Positions 9,876 to 19,039 of a stretch of DNA of 64,000 bases are shown here, piece after piece. The stretch is from Actinomycetota bacterium (lineage in GTDB: Bacteria; Actinomycetota; Thermoleophilia; Gaiellales; F1-60-MAGs149): contig VGBM01000003.1 in NCBI GenBank assembly GCA_016870485.1, forward strand, positions 102,016 to 166,015. Reading direction: 5' to 3'. The stretch's first letter is position 1; every line of letters begins with the position of its first letter. Below the pieces are notes generated by a model that saw only the letters and a program-made list of their open reading frames with translations, ran no database searches and was not told where the DNA came from. Position numbers and translations under genes: made by a program.

Positions 9876-10850
9876 ATGGGCACCATCCTCGTCACCGGCG
9901 CGACCGGGTTCCTCGGCCAGGCGCTGATCCCGCGGCTCGTGGATCGGGGCCACGCCGTGCGCGTCCTCGAGCGCCGGCCCGGGTCCGCGCCCGACGTCGC
10001 GGGCGTCGAGCGCGCGACCGGCGACGTCACCGACGCCGCGACCCTGCCCGCCGCCCTCGAGGGCGTCGAGCGCGTCATCCACATGGCCGGGCTCGTCTCG
10101 CACGCCGAGGCCGACCGCGAGCGGCTGATGCGCGTCAACGTGGGGGGCACCGAGAACGTGCTCGCCGCCGCCCGCGCCGCGGGTGTCGAGCGCGTCGTGC
10201 ACGTCTCGTCGATCGCCGCCGTCGGCACGACCCCCGACCCGGAGCGCCCGCTCGACGAGGACGCGCCCTACTCGGCGACCGCCGCCTCCTACCCGTACCC
10301 GCTGTCGAAGCGGCTCGGCGAGCAGGCCGCCCTCGCCGCCGCCGCCCAGGGCCAGGACGTGACGGTGGCCAACCCGGGCCACGTCCTCGGCCGCGGCGAC
10401 GTCAACGGCATCTCCACGTTCCACATCCGCAAGATCCTGACCGGCGAGCTGCGCCTGACCTTGCCGGGCGGCATCACCTACGTCGACGTCGGCGACGTCG
10501 CCGACGGCATCCTGCGCGTCATGGACCGCGGTGCCGCGGGGCGCCGCTACATCCTGGGCGCCGAGGACGGCGGCCTCTCGCACATGGAGCTCGCCCGCCG
10601 GGTCCTCGCGATCGCCGGGATCGAGCGGCGCATGCTGCCCCTGCCCGGCGCGCCGACGGCCCTCGCCGGCCGCCTCGCCCAGCGCCTCGGGATCCCCCTG
10701 CCCGTCGAGGCGACCGAGCTCGACGCGGCCCGCCACTGGTGGTACTGCTCGAGCGCCCGCGCGATCCGCGAGCTCGGCTACGCGCCGCCCCCGATCGACG
10801 CGGCGCTGCGGGACACCGTCGACTGGTACCGCGAGCGCGGCGCTATCTGA
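9876..10850 (+). CDS. NAD-dependent epimerase/dehydratase (extended SDR)
   Basis: 324 residues. The N-terminal Rossmann motif TGATGFLG (6-13) binds NAD(P). The catalytic pair is Tyr141/Lys145 (YPLSK) with the Ser in HVSSIAAVGT. The overall pattern (MAGLVSH, NVGGTENVLAAA) resembles dihydroflavonol reductase/hopanoid-associated sugar epimerase-like enzymes. Substrate specificity is not readable. It starts at the ATG at 9876; an in-frame upstream reading overlaps the permease in another frame. It is followed after one base by the carrier gene. Confidence 0.88.
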   Translation: MGTILVTGATGFLGQALIPRLVDRGHAVRVLERRPGSAPDVAGVERATGDVTDAATLPAALEGVERVIHMAGLVSHAEADRERLMRVNVGGTENVLAAARAAGVERVVHVSSIAAVGTTPDPERPLDEDAPYSATAASYPYPLSKRLGEQAALAAAAQGQDVTVANPGHVLGRGDVNGISTFHIRKILTGELRLTLPGGITYVDVGDVADGILRVMDRGAAGRRYILGAEDGGLSHMELARRVLAIAGIERRMLPLPGAPTALAGRLAQRLGIPLPVEATELDAARHWWYCSSARAIRELGYAPPPIDAALRDTVDWYRERGAI

Positions 10851-10851
10851 C

Positions 10852-11772
10852 GTGCCGGGTCCCGGGATCGCGCTGCTCTGGGCCGCGTCCTTCGCGGTCG
10901 GCATCTGGTGGCAGTGGCGCTCGCCGCAGACCGCGGCCCCGTGGAACAAGCGGATCTTCAACTTCTACTTCCACTTCTTCGCGCCCGTCGTCGTGCTGTT
11001 CGCGTACACCGTGGTGCCCGCCGACGCGACGACCCTCGCCGGCCTCGCCGCCGTCATCGCCGCCTCGTGGATCGTGCTCGGCCTCGGCCTCGGCTACGCG
11101 CGGGCCGCGGCCCGCGACCGCGGCGAGCAGGGCGCGCTCGCCCTCGGCTGCGGCTTCACGAACACCGTCACCCTCGGCTACCCGGTCGTCAACGCCGTCT
11201 TCGGGCCGGCGGGCCTGGCCCTGCAGGTGCTGTTCGCGCAGTTCATGTACCTGATCCCGATCGTGTCGGTCTCCACGACGATCGCCGCCCACTACGGCAA
11301 CGGCACCCGGCCGCGCAACTGGAAGAGCATCCTGCGCCAGGTCGTCAACGTGCCGCTGGTCTTCGCGGGGATCGCGGTGGCGATCCGCGCCGCGGGCTTC
11401 GACATCGAGCCGTACGTCACGGCCCCGACGGACTGGGTCGTGTTCCTGATGGGGCCGATCGGCTTCCTCGAGCTCGGCCTCGCGCTGCCCCTCGACCGCA
11501 TCAGCCACGACGTCGCGGACCTCTGGCGCGGCGCCGTGCCGATCCTGATGCGGCTCGCCGTGGCGCCGGGGATCCTGTTCGCGATCCACCTCGTCAGCGG
11601 GATCGACATCCCCGGCGTCTACTACCTGTCGATCGCCATGCCGGCGGCCTTCCACACGCTGATCCTGGCCCGCGTCTACGGCCTGCCCGGACCGATGATG
11701 CGCCTGATCGTGGTCATGTCGACCGCGATCATGGTGTCGGCGATCGTGGTCGGGCTGGCCTTCTTCGACTAG
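10852..11772 (+). CDS. AEC-family (auxin efflux carrier-like) transporter
   Basis: 306-residue integral membrane protein with nine or ten predicted helices. The N-terminal half contains GCGFTNTVTLGYPVVNAVFG, the conserved discontinuous helix of AEC/BASS-type carriers. The C-terminal repeat has YYLSIAMPAAFHTLILARVYG. Family members export small organic anions such as malate or malonate. The start is GTG at 10852, two bases after the epimerase stop, so co-transcription is likely. The last four bases overlap the convergent secreted-protein pseudogene. Confidence 0.82.
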   Translation: MPGPGIALLWAASFAVGIWWQWRSPQTAAPWNKRIFNFYFHFFAPVVVLFAYTVVPADATTLAGLAAVIAASWIVLGLGLGYARAAARDRGEQGALALGCGFTNTVTLGYPVVNAVFGPAGLALQVLFAQFMYLIPIVSVSTTIAAHYGNGTRPRNWKSILRQVVNVPLVFAGIAVAIRAAGFDIEPYVTAPTDWVVFLMGPIGFLELGLALPLDRISHDVADLWRGAVPILMRLAVAPGILFAIHLVSGIDIPGVYYLSIAMPAAFHTLILARVYGLPGPMMRLIVVMSTAIMVSAIVVGLAFFD

Positions 11773-12965
11773 GCCGGGGGCGGCGCGAAGAACGCCTCGG
11801 GCAGCTGGCGCAGCGTCGCGCCGCAGTCGGTGCTGCCCTTGCCCTTCGGCTTCGTGCGGTAGCCCGGGCCGATCATGGCCGCCTGATCGCGCAGCGCCTG
11901 GGCCTGCTCGGCGGAGAAGCCCGTGCCCCACTTCATGGTCTTGGGGTCGTACCCCTCCGCGCCGAACGGGAAGACCACGCCTTCGATTTTGAGCTGCACG
12001 ACGGGCGTCAGGCCGGGCCCGATCGCGGTCAGCCGGTACATGCGGCTCGCCGAGATGCCGCTCTTGCCCCCCGAGCCGCCCTTCTCCGAGAGCTCGTAGC
12101 AGAACGTGCCGTTCGGGGGCTGGGTGAGGACGCCCATGATCCGCCGCCAGCCGGTGTAGATGCTGTAGTCGGAGTTGTACGTGTCGATGTAGACGTTGCG
12201 TCCGAAGGCGGTCGTCGGCGCGCCGTAGCGGTCGCCGGGGCCATAGACGCCGTAGCCGCTGTAGGTGAACGAGCCGAAGATGAGCGGGTAGTGCTCCCCC
12301 TTCAGGTAGCCCTGGTAGCCGCGGGGGCTGAACTTCGACCAGCGCATGAACCCGAGCAGCTGGGGGACCCCGGTGAAGGTCTGCGCGCCGAGCGGCGGGA
12401 GGTCGAAGCTGGGGATCGTCGCCGGGGCGTAGGCGTGCGCCCACGAGGGGCGTCCGGTGTCGGCCGCGTCACCCGTCCACGATGACACGTACAGGGTGAG
12501 GCCGTTCGCACCGAGCTCGCCGCCGAAGTCCGGGGCCCTCTTGGCGACCTGCTGCACGAGCCAGGTCCGGGACCAGGGGCCCTCCTGCACCTTGCAGCGG
12601 TGGCCCGGGACGACCGACGGGTCCCGGCCCTGCCAGTCGGCCAAGCACGGGATCCTCCGCGTCGGCAGTCCGTGCTGCTCGCCGTAGGTGACCCACGCCT
12701 CCTGGGCTCCCGGGTGGGGGCCGCGGACGGCGACGGTGCGCTTGTTGCCGTTCATGTCGGTGAAGGCGATCCGGAGCGTGGAGCGCTGATCCTCCTCCTT
12801 CACGCCGGTGTTGGTAATGGCGAAGATACGCGGTACGTCTACCCAGACGGTGATCGTCTGCGACGGGTCGGCCGTGCCGACGTCCTGCGCGCCCTAGGCA
12901 CTTCCCGCCGCCGCGAGCAGGGCGAGCGGGACCAGCACGATGATCAGGCGGCGTGCGGGGGACAC
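11769..12965 (-). pseudogene. Secreted-protein gene interrupted by in-frame UAG at codon 24
   Basis: The gene begins at the GTG at 12965 with a clean signal peptide (RRLIIVLVPLALLAAAGSA). The next codon is TAG (12894-12896), exactly after the A-G-S-A cleavage site. The frame then stays open for 374 codons (GAQDVGTADPSQTITVWVDV, then the long body) to 11769. A later GTG at 12803 would give a 344-residue product without a signal peptide. The body has two or three Cys pairs and Gly/Tyr-rich stretches (FTYSGYGVYGPGDRYG) suited to an exported protein; I recognise no family. Several codons near the start (GTA, CGT, ATT) are unlike the neighbours. A CAG-to-TAG change would explain the lesion, but a base-call error is equally possible. 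Confidence 0.7.
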
Positions 12966-13006
12966 GGCCTCATCCTAGGTCCCGCCGGTGCGCACGGGGC
13001 CCAACC

Positions 13007-14080
13007 TCAGGACATCGGGATCTGCCGCAGGATGTGCGGCTCGACCCGGTCGAAGATCTCGTCGAGCGACTCGCCCGTGATCGTGAGGCCGTGGTTCTTG
13101 AGGCCGATGATCGCGTGGCCCGGGTCGGGCTGGACGCGGACGAGGTCGGCGACGGCGTCGGCCAGCTCGGCCGTGCCGCACGGGTAGTTGATCTCGGTGG
13201 CGTCGACGCCCTCGACCCACGCGTGCACGTGGATGATCGCGCCGACGCTCGGGTGCTCGCGGTAGATCTTGAAGTGCTCGATCGCGTCGACGGAGACGCG
13301 GCGCGGCTCGATGCCCGGCGGCACCGACATCACCATCGCCTGCGCGGTCTGGTCGTAGTCGGTCACGAGCAGCATGTCGCGGCCGATCTCCCGCAGGTTC
13401 GACTTGTCGACGCCCGACGCGCTCATCCAGAAGCGGGTCGCGTCCTTGCGGGCCGACAGGTTGCCGTAGGAGAGGCCGCCGATCGAGTAGAGCCGCATGA
13501 CGTGCTCGAGGTCGCGCTTCTCGAGGTAGTCCTGGATCGGGAACGGCGCGGGCAGGAGGTCGAGCGCGTCGAGGCGCTCGCCGGCGCGGGTCAGCGCCGC
13601 CGTCACCTCGTCGCCGTCCCACAGCTCGGGCTCGAGATCGGGGTTCCAGATGTTGTCGATCACGAGATGGCTCTCGGCGAGCGGCGCGAGGCGCTCGGCC
13701 ACGTTCGCGAAGAAGGCGTCGTCGCCCGTGTCCGCGATCGCGTAGTTGCCCTGCTCCATCGTGCCGAAGCGGGCCTCGACGCCGGGGACGACGCGGACGG
13801 AGACGTTCGACAGCGCCCGCACGAGGACGGGGTAGTAGTCGCTGATCGCCTCCTTGAAGTCGGCCGGGGGCGCCTCGCCCTCGTAGATCGCGGCGCAGAA
13901 CGTCGTCTTGCTCTCGCGTCGGTACGGGCGCACGTTGTCGCGGTCGACGAAGTTGCAGACCAGGTTCGCCATGGCGAGGTCGTCGGCGCGCTCGTACCCC
14001 CGGGCCTCGAGGGCGGCGCCGAGGCGCTCGGCGAACGGGGCGAGGGAGTCGGAGACCGCTCCGTGGAAGGCGAATCGCAT
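13007..14080 (-). CDS. Class II aldolase/adducin-family protein with N-terminal extension
   Basis: 357 residues. The C-terminal 210 residues are a class II aldolase domain with metal-binding HVHAW near 281 and KNHGLT near 327, and GNLSARKD near the active site. The first 140 residues (FAFHGAVSDSLAPFAERLGA, CNFVDRDNVRPYRRESK) are an extra domain not found in fuculose aldolases; its function is unknown to me. The ATG at 14080 is preceded by TACCCT with a seven-base gap and no ribosome site, so it is probably leaderless. Sugar-phosphate substrates are likely for the catalytic half, but which one is open. Confidence 0.8.
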   Translation of the reverse strand: MRFAFHGAVSDSLAPFAERLGAALEARGYERADDLAMANLVCNFVDRDNVRPYRRESKTTFCAAIYEGEAPPADFKEAISDYYPVLVRALSNVSVRVVPGVEARFGTMEQGNYAIADTGDDAFFANVAERLAPLAESHLVIDNIWNPDLEPELWDGDEVTAALTRAGERLDALDLLPAPFPIQDYLEKRDLEHVMRLYSIGGLSYGNLSARKDATRFWMSASGVDKSNLREIGRDMLLVTDYDQTAQAMVMSVPPGIEPRRVSVDAIEHFKIYREHPSVGAIIHVHAWVEGVDATEINYPCGTAELADAVADLVRVQPDPGHAIIGLKNHGLTITGESLDEIFDRVEPHILRQIPMS

Positions 14081-14087
14081 GGGGATG

Positions 14088-14093
14088 AGGGTA
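14088..14093 (-). promoter_or_regulatory. -10 element of aldolase gene (leaderless)
   Basis: TACCCT on the minus strand, seven bases before the ATG at 14080. Confidence 0.55.
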
Positions 14094-14144
14094 GCAGCCG
14101 GGCGGTGGCCACCCACCGGCGCCGCCCCGGGGGCCCCTGTGCGC

Positions 14145-14150
14145 TACCCT
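14145..14150 (+). promoter_or_regulatory. -10 element of helicase gene
   Basis: TACCCT in the divergent aldolase-helicase interval, about 90 bases before the helicase ATG. It implies a leader of roughly 85 bases. Confidence 0.4.
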
Positions 14151-14242
14151 TGGGGTCGGTGCGGTGCCGTCGGGTGCCGCGAATCCCCCTCCGGGCAGCC
14201 GACCGCGGTCGCGCCGTCACCCGGGGCGGGTTGGAGGCGTTG

Positions 14243-17227
14243 ATGCTCGAAGCCGGTTCGTCGGCGACAGGCACAGGGTTCGTGGATACGGCGGGTGGCC
14301 CGCCGCTCGACGACGTGGAGCGCTGGATCGGCGAGCGCATCCTCGCGTCGGGCGACGAGGGCGCGATCCGCGCGGGCACGCTGTGGGCGGGCGCCTACCT
14401 CGACGCCGTCGAGGAGATGGCCCAGGGGCTGGCGGCGCCGTCGCCCGAGTACCGCCGCCGCTACGCGCTGCCGCTCGGCCTGCAGCGGATGCTGGCCGGG
14501 GACGAGCCGCACCTGCAGTCGGGGCTCGCGCTGCGCCCCCATCAGGTCGACGCCCTCGCGGGCATGCTCGCCGCGCTCGTCGGCGACTTCGAGCGCATCG
14601 ATGACGCCGACGGCGCCGACGAGGGCGACGAGGCGGAGGCGCGCATCGCCGACGAGTCGACGGCCGTGGTCGGCGAGTCCGAGGACGGCGACGACGAGGA
14701 CGAGGAGGACGAGGAGGAGGGCGACGAGGAGGACGGCGACGAGGAGGACGAGGGAGACGAGGAGGACGAGGCCCCGGCCGCCGCCGCGCCCCGCGTCGAA
14801 CCCGACGCCGCCGGCAGCCTCCATATCGACCTCGCGCTGCCCGACGCCGACGAGGACGACGACGAGGAGGACGACGAGGACGCGACCGGCGAGGTCGAGC
14901 TCGACGACCCGGGCGCCATCCGCCGCTACCGCTTCAAGCACCCGACGGCCTCCGGCAAGACCGTCGCCGCCGCCGCCTTCGTCGACGCGTCGCGCATCAC
15001 CGGGGTCCTGATCCTCACGCACCGGCGCCTCCTCGTCGACCAGTTCCGGCGCGACCTGACCGAGCAGGGCTACGCGCACCGCCTCAAGGACCCCGTGCTC
15101 GGCAAGGCCAAGGCGCCCGTCGTGCCGCCGATCTCGATCGAGACGTACGCCTGGTTCATCAAGAACGCCGACCGCCTCAGCCGCGACGTCTACGGCGTGA
15201 TCCTCTGCGACGAGGCGCACACCGCGCTCGGCGACCGCACCTCCGCCGCGATCCGCCGCGTCGACACGCCGACCTACATCGGCATGACGGCCACGGACCA
15301 GCTCCTGCAGAAGCACGTCGGCGACGTCTTCCCCGCGGAGATCGCCGACTTCCCGCTCGGCGAGGCCGTCCTGTCGGGCGTCGTCGCGCCGCTTCGGGCC
15401 GTGCGCGTCCCGCCGGGCGCGTCGCTCAAGCGCGTCCGCATCGTCGGCGGCGACTACGACCAGGCCGAGCTCGCCGAGGCGCTCGACCACGACGCCGTCA
15501 ACATGGCGGCCGCGATGTACTACCTCGACATGTTCGGGCAGCGCCCGGGCATCGTCTACGCCGCCGGCGTCGACCACGCGGGCCGCGTCGCCGCGGCGAT
15601 GCGCGCCGTCGGCCTCAAGGCCGCCGCCGTCTCCGGACGCACGCCGCCGCGCGAGCTCGCCGAGACCCTGGCGGGCTACGAGCGCGGCGAGGTCAACGTC
15701 CTCGTCAACGCGCAGCTCCTCGCCGAGGGCTGGAACGCACCCCGCGCCACCGTCTGCATGCACCTCGCGCCGACCGCGTCGCGCCGCGTCTACCAGCAGC
15801 GCGTCGGGCGCGTGATGCGCCTGCACCGGCGCAAGGAGGCCGGCGTCGTCGTCGACTTCGCCGAGGCCGCCGCGCCGCACACGGACCGCACGATCACGCT
15901 GCACTCGCTGCTCGATGCCGACGTCTTCCAGCCCGGGGCGCTCGTCACGCCGCGCCCGCCGCGCGTCCGCCGCCGCTGGCGGCGCCTGCCGAAGGCGCTG
16001 GTGCGCGAGGCGCCGTGGCTGGTGCCCGTCACGCCCGACCCGGCGCGGCGCGCCCAGGTCATCCGCGACAACTGGAAGACCGTCGCCGTCGACCGCCTGC
16101 CGCTCGACGAGCAGGAGCTGTGGGCGGAGCACGCGGCCGAGCGCGCGACGCCGAAGGACCTCGAGAAGCTCGCCCGCGTCCTCGTCGCCGTGCCGCGCGA
16201 CGCGCGCCTGCGCTTCTTCGCGAAGTGCGCGGCCGAGAACCGCCACCGCCAGCTGCGGCTCGAGGCGCTCCGCGACCTCGCCCAGAGCGGCCCGGGCACG
16301 AACCTCTTCGAGCAGGCGGTGCGCCTCGTCGAGCGCGCCCCGACCTGGCGCCAGGACCGGCAGCAGGGCTCGCGCACGCTCCTGTTGGCCCTCGGCGACG
16401 GCTTCGGCGAGGCCTCCGACCACTACGTGACGGCGTGGGCCTGGCGGCTCGCCGCGGCCTCGCACGACGCGCAGCACCGCCGCGTTGCGGCCTCCGTCGA
16501 CGGCGGCCGCGACCTCGTCCGCAGCCTCGCCGGCAAGGGCGGCGAGGAGGCGCGCCGGCAGGCGCTCGAGGTCGTGCGGATCGCCGAGGAGCAGCCGCTC
16601 GACGTCGGCGCCGCGATCCTCGGCTGCGTCCGCACCACGGACCCGTCCGCCGAGCGCGTCCTCGAGGACGCCCGCATCCGGATGTCGGCCGAGCCGCGCG
16701 CCCTCGCCGCGGCCCTCGGCGCGAACGTGCCCCTGCCGCGCGGCGTCAAGCGGCCCGGCCGCTCGCGCGTCTCGGCGGCCGAGCTGAAGGGCGCGCCCCT
16801 GCCCTCCGCGGTCGGCGCCCTCCCGAACGAGGCGGCCCACGAGGAGCCGAAGAAGCGCCGTCGGCGGCGCAAGCGCAAGCGCGGCGGCGAGGCGAACGGC
16901 AACGGCCAGCCGGCCGAGGCGGCGCCCGTCGTCGAGGCCGTCGCCGATCCCCCCGCCGAGGCGCCCGCCGCCCCGGCACCCGCGACGCCGGACGGCGACA
17001 CGGCGCAGGCCGCTCCCGTCGACGGCGAGCGCCCCGCCCGGCCCGCGCGTCGCGGCCGCCGCGCGAAGGCCGCCGCCCCGCGGGGCGAGGCCGCACCGAC
17101 GGCGGTCCCGGACCCGCCGACCGCCGATGATCCGCCGTCCGCGCCCGAGCGCGGCGGCCGCCGCCGCGTCGTCATCGACGACGAGGGCGGCGAGGGGGCG
17201 TTCTCGTCGGACGCGCCCCGCGTGTAG
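14243..17227 (+). CDS. SF2 DEAH-type helicase with large acidic insertion
   Basis: 994-residue superfamily 2 ATPase. A Q-motif-like RPHQVDAL lies at about 98-105 and Walker A HPTASGKT at 233-240. Between them is an insertion of roughly 110 residues that is nearly all Asp and Glu around 145-180 and again around 205-220. Motif Ia/Ib (VLILTHRRLLVDQF), DEAH at 323-326, GMTATDQ (motif III region), NVLVNAQLLAEGWNAP (motif V) and QQRVGRVMRLHRRK at 518-531 (motif VI) are intact. Residues about 550-860 form a helical region I cannot assign. A basic block (KKRRRRRKRKRGG near 869) and an Ala/Pro-rich tail follow. The start ATG at 14243 has a purine-rich GGAGG upstream. Likely a DNA or RNA translocase; the exact role is unknown. 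Confidence 0.88.
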   Translation: MLEAGSSATGTGFVDTAGGPPLDDVERWIGERILASGDEGAIRAGTLWAGAYLDAVEEMAQGLAAPSPEYRRRYALPLGLQRMLAGDEPHLQSGLALRPHQVDALAGMLAALVGDFERIDDADGADEGDEAEARIADESTAVVGESEDGDDEDEEDEEEGDEEDGDEEDEGDEEDEAPAAAAPRVEPDAAGSLHIDLALPDADEDDDEEDDEDATGEVELDDPGAIRRYRFKHPTASGKTVAAAAFVDASRITGVLILTHRRLLVDQFRRDLTEQGYAHRLKDPVLGKAKAPVVPPISIETYAWFIKNADRLSRDVYGVILCDEAHTALGDRTSAAIRRVDTPTYIGMTATDQLLQKHVGDVFPAEIADFPLGEAVLSGVVAPLRAVRVPPGASLKRVRIVGGDYDQAELAEALDHDAVNMAAAMYYLDMFGQRPGIVYAAGVDHAGRVAAAMRAVGLKAAAVSGRTPPRELAETLAGYERGEVNVLVNAQLLAEGWNAPRATVCMHLAPTASRRVYQQRVGRVMRLHRRKEAGVVVDFAEAAAPHTDRTITLHSLLDADVFQPGALVTPRPPRVRRRWRRLPKALVREAPWLVPVTPDPARRAQVIRDNWKTVAVDRLPLDEQELWAEHAAERATPKDLEKLARVLVAVPRDARLRFFAKCAAENRHRQLRLEALRDLAQSGPGTNLFEQAVRLVERAPTWRQDRQQGSRTLLLALGDGFGEASDHYVTAWAWRLAAASHDAQHRRVAASVDGGRDLVRSLAGKGGEEARRQALEVVRIAEEQPLDVGAAILGCVRTTDPSAERVLEDARIRMSAEPRALAAALGANVPLPRGVKRPGRSRVSAAELKGAPLPSAVGALPNEAAHEEPKKRRRRRKRKRGGEANGNGQPAEAAPVVEAVADPPAEAPAAPAPATPDGDTAQAAPVDGERPARPARRGRRAKAAAPRGEAAPTAVPDPPTADDPPSAPERGGRRRVVIDDEGGEGAFSSDAPRV

Positions 17228-17233
17228 CGGCCG

Positions 17234-17452
17234 CTACTTGTAGCGGTAGGTGATGCGGCCGCGCGTGAGGTCGTACGGGCTCAGCTCGACCTTGACCCGG
17301 TCGCCGGGGAGGATGCGGATGTAGTGGCGCCGCATCCGGCCCGAGATGTGGCCGAGCACCTCATGCCCGTTGTCGAGCATGACGCGGAACATGGTGTTCG
17401 GAAGCGACTCCGTCACCTCGCCCTCGACCTCGATCTTCTCTTCCTTGGTCAA
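17234..17452 (-). CDS. infA: Translation initiation factor IF-1
   Basis: 72-residue OB-fold protein that binds the 30S A site during initiation. The sequence [20 protein letters not shown], then [20 protein letters not shown] and [11 protein letters not shown] is diagnostic and of exact family length. The start is TTG at 17452, preceded by GGAGA at about 17457-17461; the upstream ATG in another frame stops at once. It stands alone here rather than beside rpmJ and the ribosomal protein genes where infA is often found. Confidence 0.97.
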   Translation of the reverse strand: MTKEEKIEVEGEVTESLPNTMFRVMLDNGHEVLGHISGRMRRHYIRILPGDRVKVELSPYDLTRGRITYRYK

Positions 17453-17523
17453 CGCATCTCCGTCGTCTGGTGCAGGGCGGATGGTACTCCACGGCCGCAC
17501 GGCGCACCCCCGCGCCGCCCCTG

Positions 17524-17529
17524 TAGGCT
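17524..17529 (+). promoter_or_regulatory. -10 element of M29 aminopeptidase gene (leaderless)
   Basis: TAGGCT, six bases before the GTG at 17536. No ribosome site. Confidence 0.55.
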
Positions 17530-17535
17530 GCGGCC

Positions 17536-18771
17536 GTGGCCGTGATGACCCCCGCGGAGCTCGAGCGCTACGCCGACGCCGTCGTCGGCACCTGCCTGCG
17601 CCTGCGCCGGGGCGACGTGCTCGCGGTCCACGGCGAGCCCGCGCACCGCGACCTGATCGTGGCCCTCACGGAGCGGGCCTACGCCCGGGGCGTGCGCCAC
17701 GTCGACGCGCTGGTGGTGGAGCCGCGGATCCGCCGCGCCCGCATCGCCGGGGCCCGTGACGAGGACTCCCTGCGGTGGAACCCGCGCTGGCACCGCGTGC
17801 GCATGCGCGACCTGCTGGCCGCCGACGCCTCGCTCGTGTCGATCGCCGGCGAGGAGGACCCGGGGCTGATGGACGGCCTCGACCCGCGCCGCACGATGCT
17901 CGAGACGACGGGGCGCTTCCCCGGGCGCGAGGAGTACCTCAAGGCGGTGGCGGCGCGCCGTGCGCGCTTCTGCGTCGTCGCCTACCCGGCGCCCGGCTGG
18001 GCGCGCCAGGTCTACCCGAAGCTCCCGGTCGAGCGCGCCCTGCGGGCGCTCGCGAAGGACCTGCTCGCGTTCTGCCGGATCGCCGACGCGGACGCGCCCG
18101 ACGCCTGGCAGCGGCACGTCGAGCTCCTGCGCCGCCGCGCGCAGCAGGTCAACCGCCGGGGCTTCGCGCGCATGCGCTTCGTCGCGCCCGGCACCGACCT
18201 GACGGTCGGGCTCGATCCGGGCACCCGCTTCGTCTCGGCCGACATGAAGTCCGTCAGCGGGCGCACCTGGTGCGCGAACCTCCCGACGGAGGAGGTCTTC
18301 GCGAGCCCCGACTACCGCGACGCCGAGGGCCACTTCACCTGCACGCGGCCCCTGTCCCTCGACGGGCGCATGTTCGACGGCATCAAGGCCGAGTTCGCGG
18401 GCGGCCGGCTGCAGCGGGTACGCGCGAAGACGCCCGCCCAGCGCGACTTCCTCGCGGCCTACTTCGCCCGCGACGCGGGCGCGGGGCGGCTCGGCGAGAT
18501 CGCCCTCGTCGACCGCGCCTCGCGGATCGGCCAGGCGGGGCGCGTGTACCACACGACCCTGCTCGACGAGAACGCCGTCGCGCACGTCGCGCTCGGCTCC
18601 GCCTACTCCGCGACGCGCGTCGATGACCCTTCGGCGACGGGCGACCGCGGGCTCAACCGCTCCCGCATCCACGTCGACGTGATGATCGGCTCGGACGCGC
18701 TCGACGTCTACGGCATCACGAAGGCGGGCAAGGCGGTGCCCGTGATCGAGGCGGGGGGCTGGGCCCTCTAG
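17536..18771 (+). CDS. M29-family aminopeptidase
   Basis: 411-residue metallopeptidase of the AmpS/PepS/aminopeptidase T group, which removes N-terminal residues from peptides in the cytoplasm using two metal ions. Characteristic stretches are [13 protein letters not shown] (metal ligands at the Glu pair), GIKAEF (catalytic Glu region), [20 protein letters not shown] and the C-terminal [16 protein letters not shown] with the His and Asp ligands. The start is the GTG at 17536, positioned for a leaderless transcript. The last four bases overlap the small convergent gene at 18768. Confidence 0.9.
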   Translation: MAVMTPAELERYADAVVGTCLRLRRGDVLAVHGEPAHRDLIVALTERAYARGVRHVDALVVEPRIRRARIAGARDEDSLRWNPRWHRVRMRDLLAADASLVSIAGEEDPGLMDGLDPRRTMLETTGRFPGREEYLKAVAARRARFCVVAYPAPGWARQVYPKLPVERALRALAKDLLAFCRIADADAPDAWQRHVELLRRRAQQVNRRGFARMRFVAPGTDLTVGLDPGTRFVSADMKSVSGRTWCANLPTEEVFASPDYRDAEGHFTCTRPLSLDGRMFDGIKAEFAGGRLQRVRAKTPAQRDFLAAYFARDAGAGRLGEIALVDRASRIGQAGRVYHTTLLDENAVAHVALGSAYSATRVDDPSATGDRGLNRSRIHVDVMIGSDALDVYGITKAGKAVPVIEAGGWAL

Positions 18772-19007
18772 CCCGCCGGGTCGTCGATCACGACGACCCT
18801 GAGGCCCCAGGCGGCGCCCGTCGCGAAGAGCGCCTCCTGGTCGACCTCGTCCGCCCAGCCGAGCACGTGCGGCGACGGGTCGTCGGGCGTGCAGCCCAGC
18901 ACGGCGCGGCGCTTGGGGACGGAGCGCGGCGCCGGCCCCTCGGCGAGGCGCTCGCGCGCCTCCTCGGCGGCCTCGACGGCCGGCCCCTCCGCGTACCCCT
19001 TGCCCAT
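18768..19007 (-). CDS. Small hypothetical protein
   Basis: 79 residues, no family recognised. The N-terminal half is a charged helix (PAVEAAEEARERLAEGPA). The C-terminal half (RRAVLGCTPDDPSPHVLGW, then ALFATGAAWGLRVVVIDDPA) looks like a short beta-alpha unit with one Cys. Its ATG at 19007 is preceded by TAGGCT at exactly the leaderless spacing used by neighbouring genes, which is the best evidence that it is real. It lies upstream of no other minus-strand gene in its operon. Confidence 0.65.
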   Translation of the reverse strand: MGKGYAEGPAVEAAEEARERLAEGPAPRSVPKRRAVLGCTPDDPSPHVLGWADEVDQEALFATGAAWGLRVVVIDDPAG

Positions 19008-19013
19008 GGGCGA

Positions 19014-19019
19014 AGCCTA
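19014..19019 (-). promoter_or_regulatory. -10 element of small gene 18768-19007 (leaderless)
   Basis: TAGGCT on the minus strand, six bases before the ATG. Confidence 0.5.
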
Positions 19020-19039
19020 CGGCGCGGCGGGCGGTCCGG

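Noticed and set aside
12894..12896. UAG as pyrrolysine or programmed readthrough
   Set aside because: No pyl genes are visible, and the site lies at a signal-peptide junction rather than in a catalytic centre. A nonsense mutation or error is simpler.
14144..16840. 898-codon open frame opposite the helicase
   Set aside because: Shadow of the helicase gene; composition shows no real protein, and all helicase motifs are on the plus strand.
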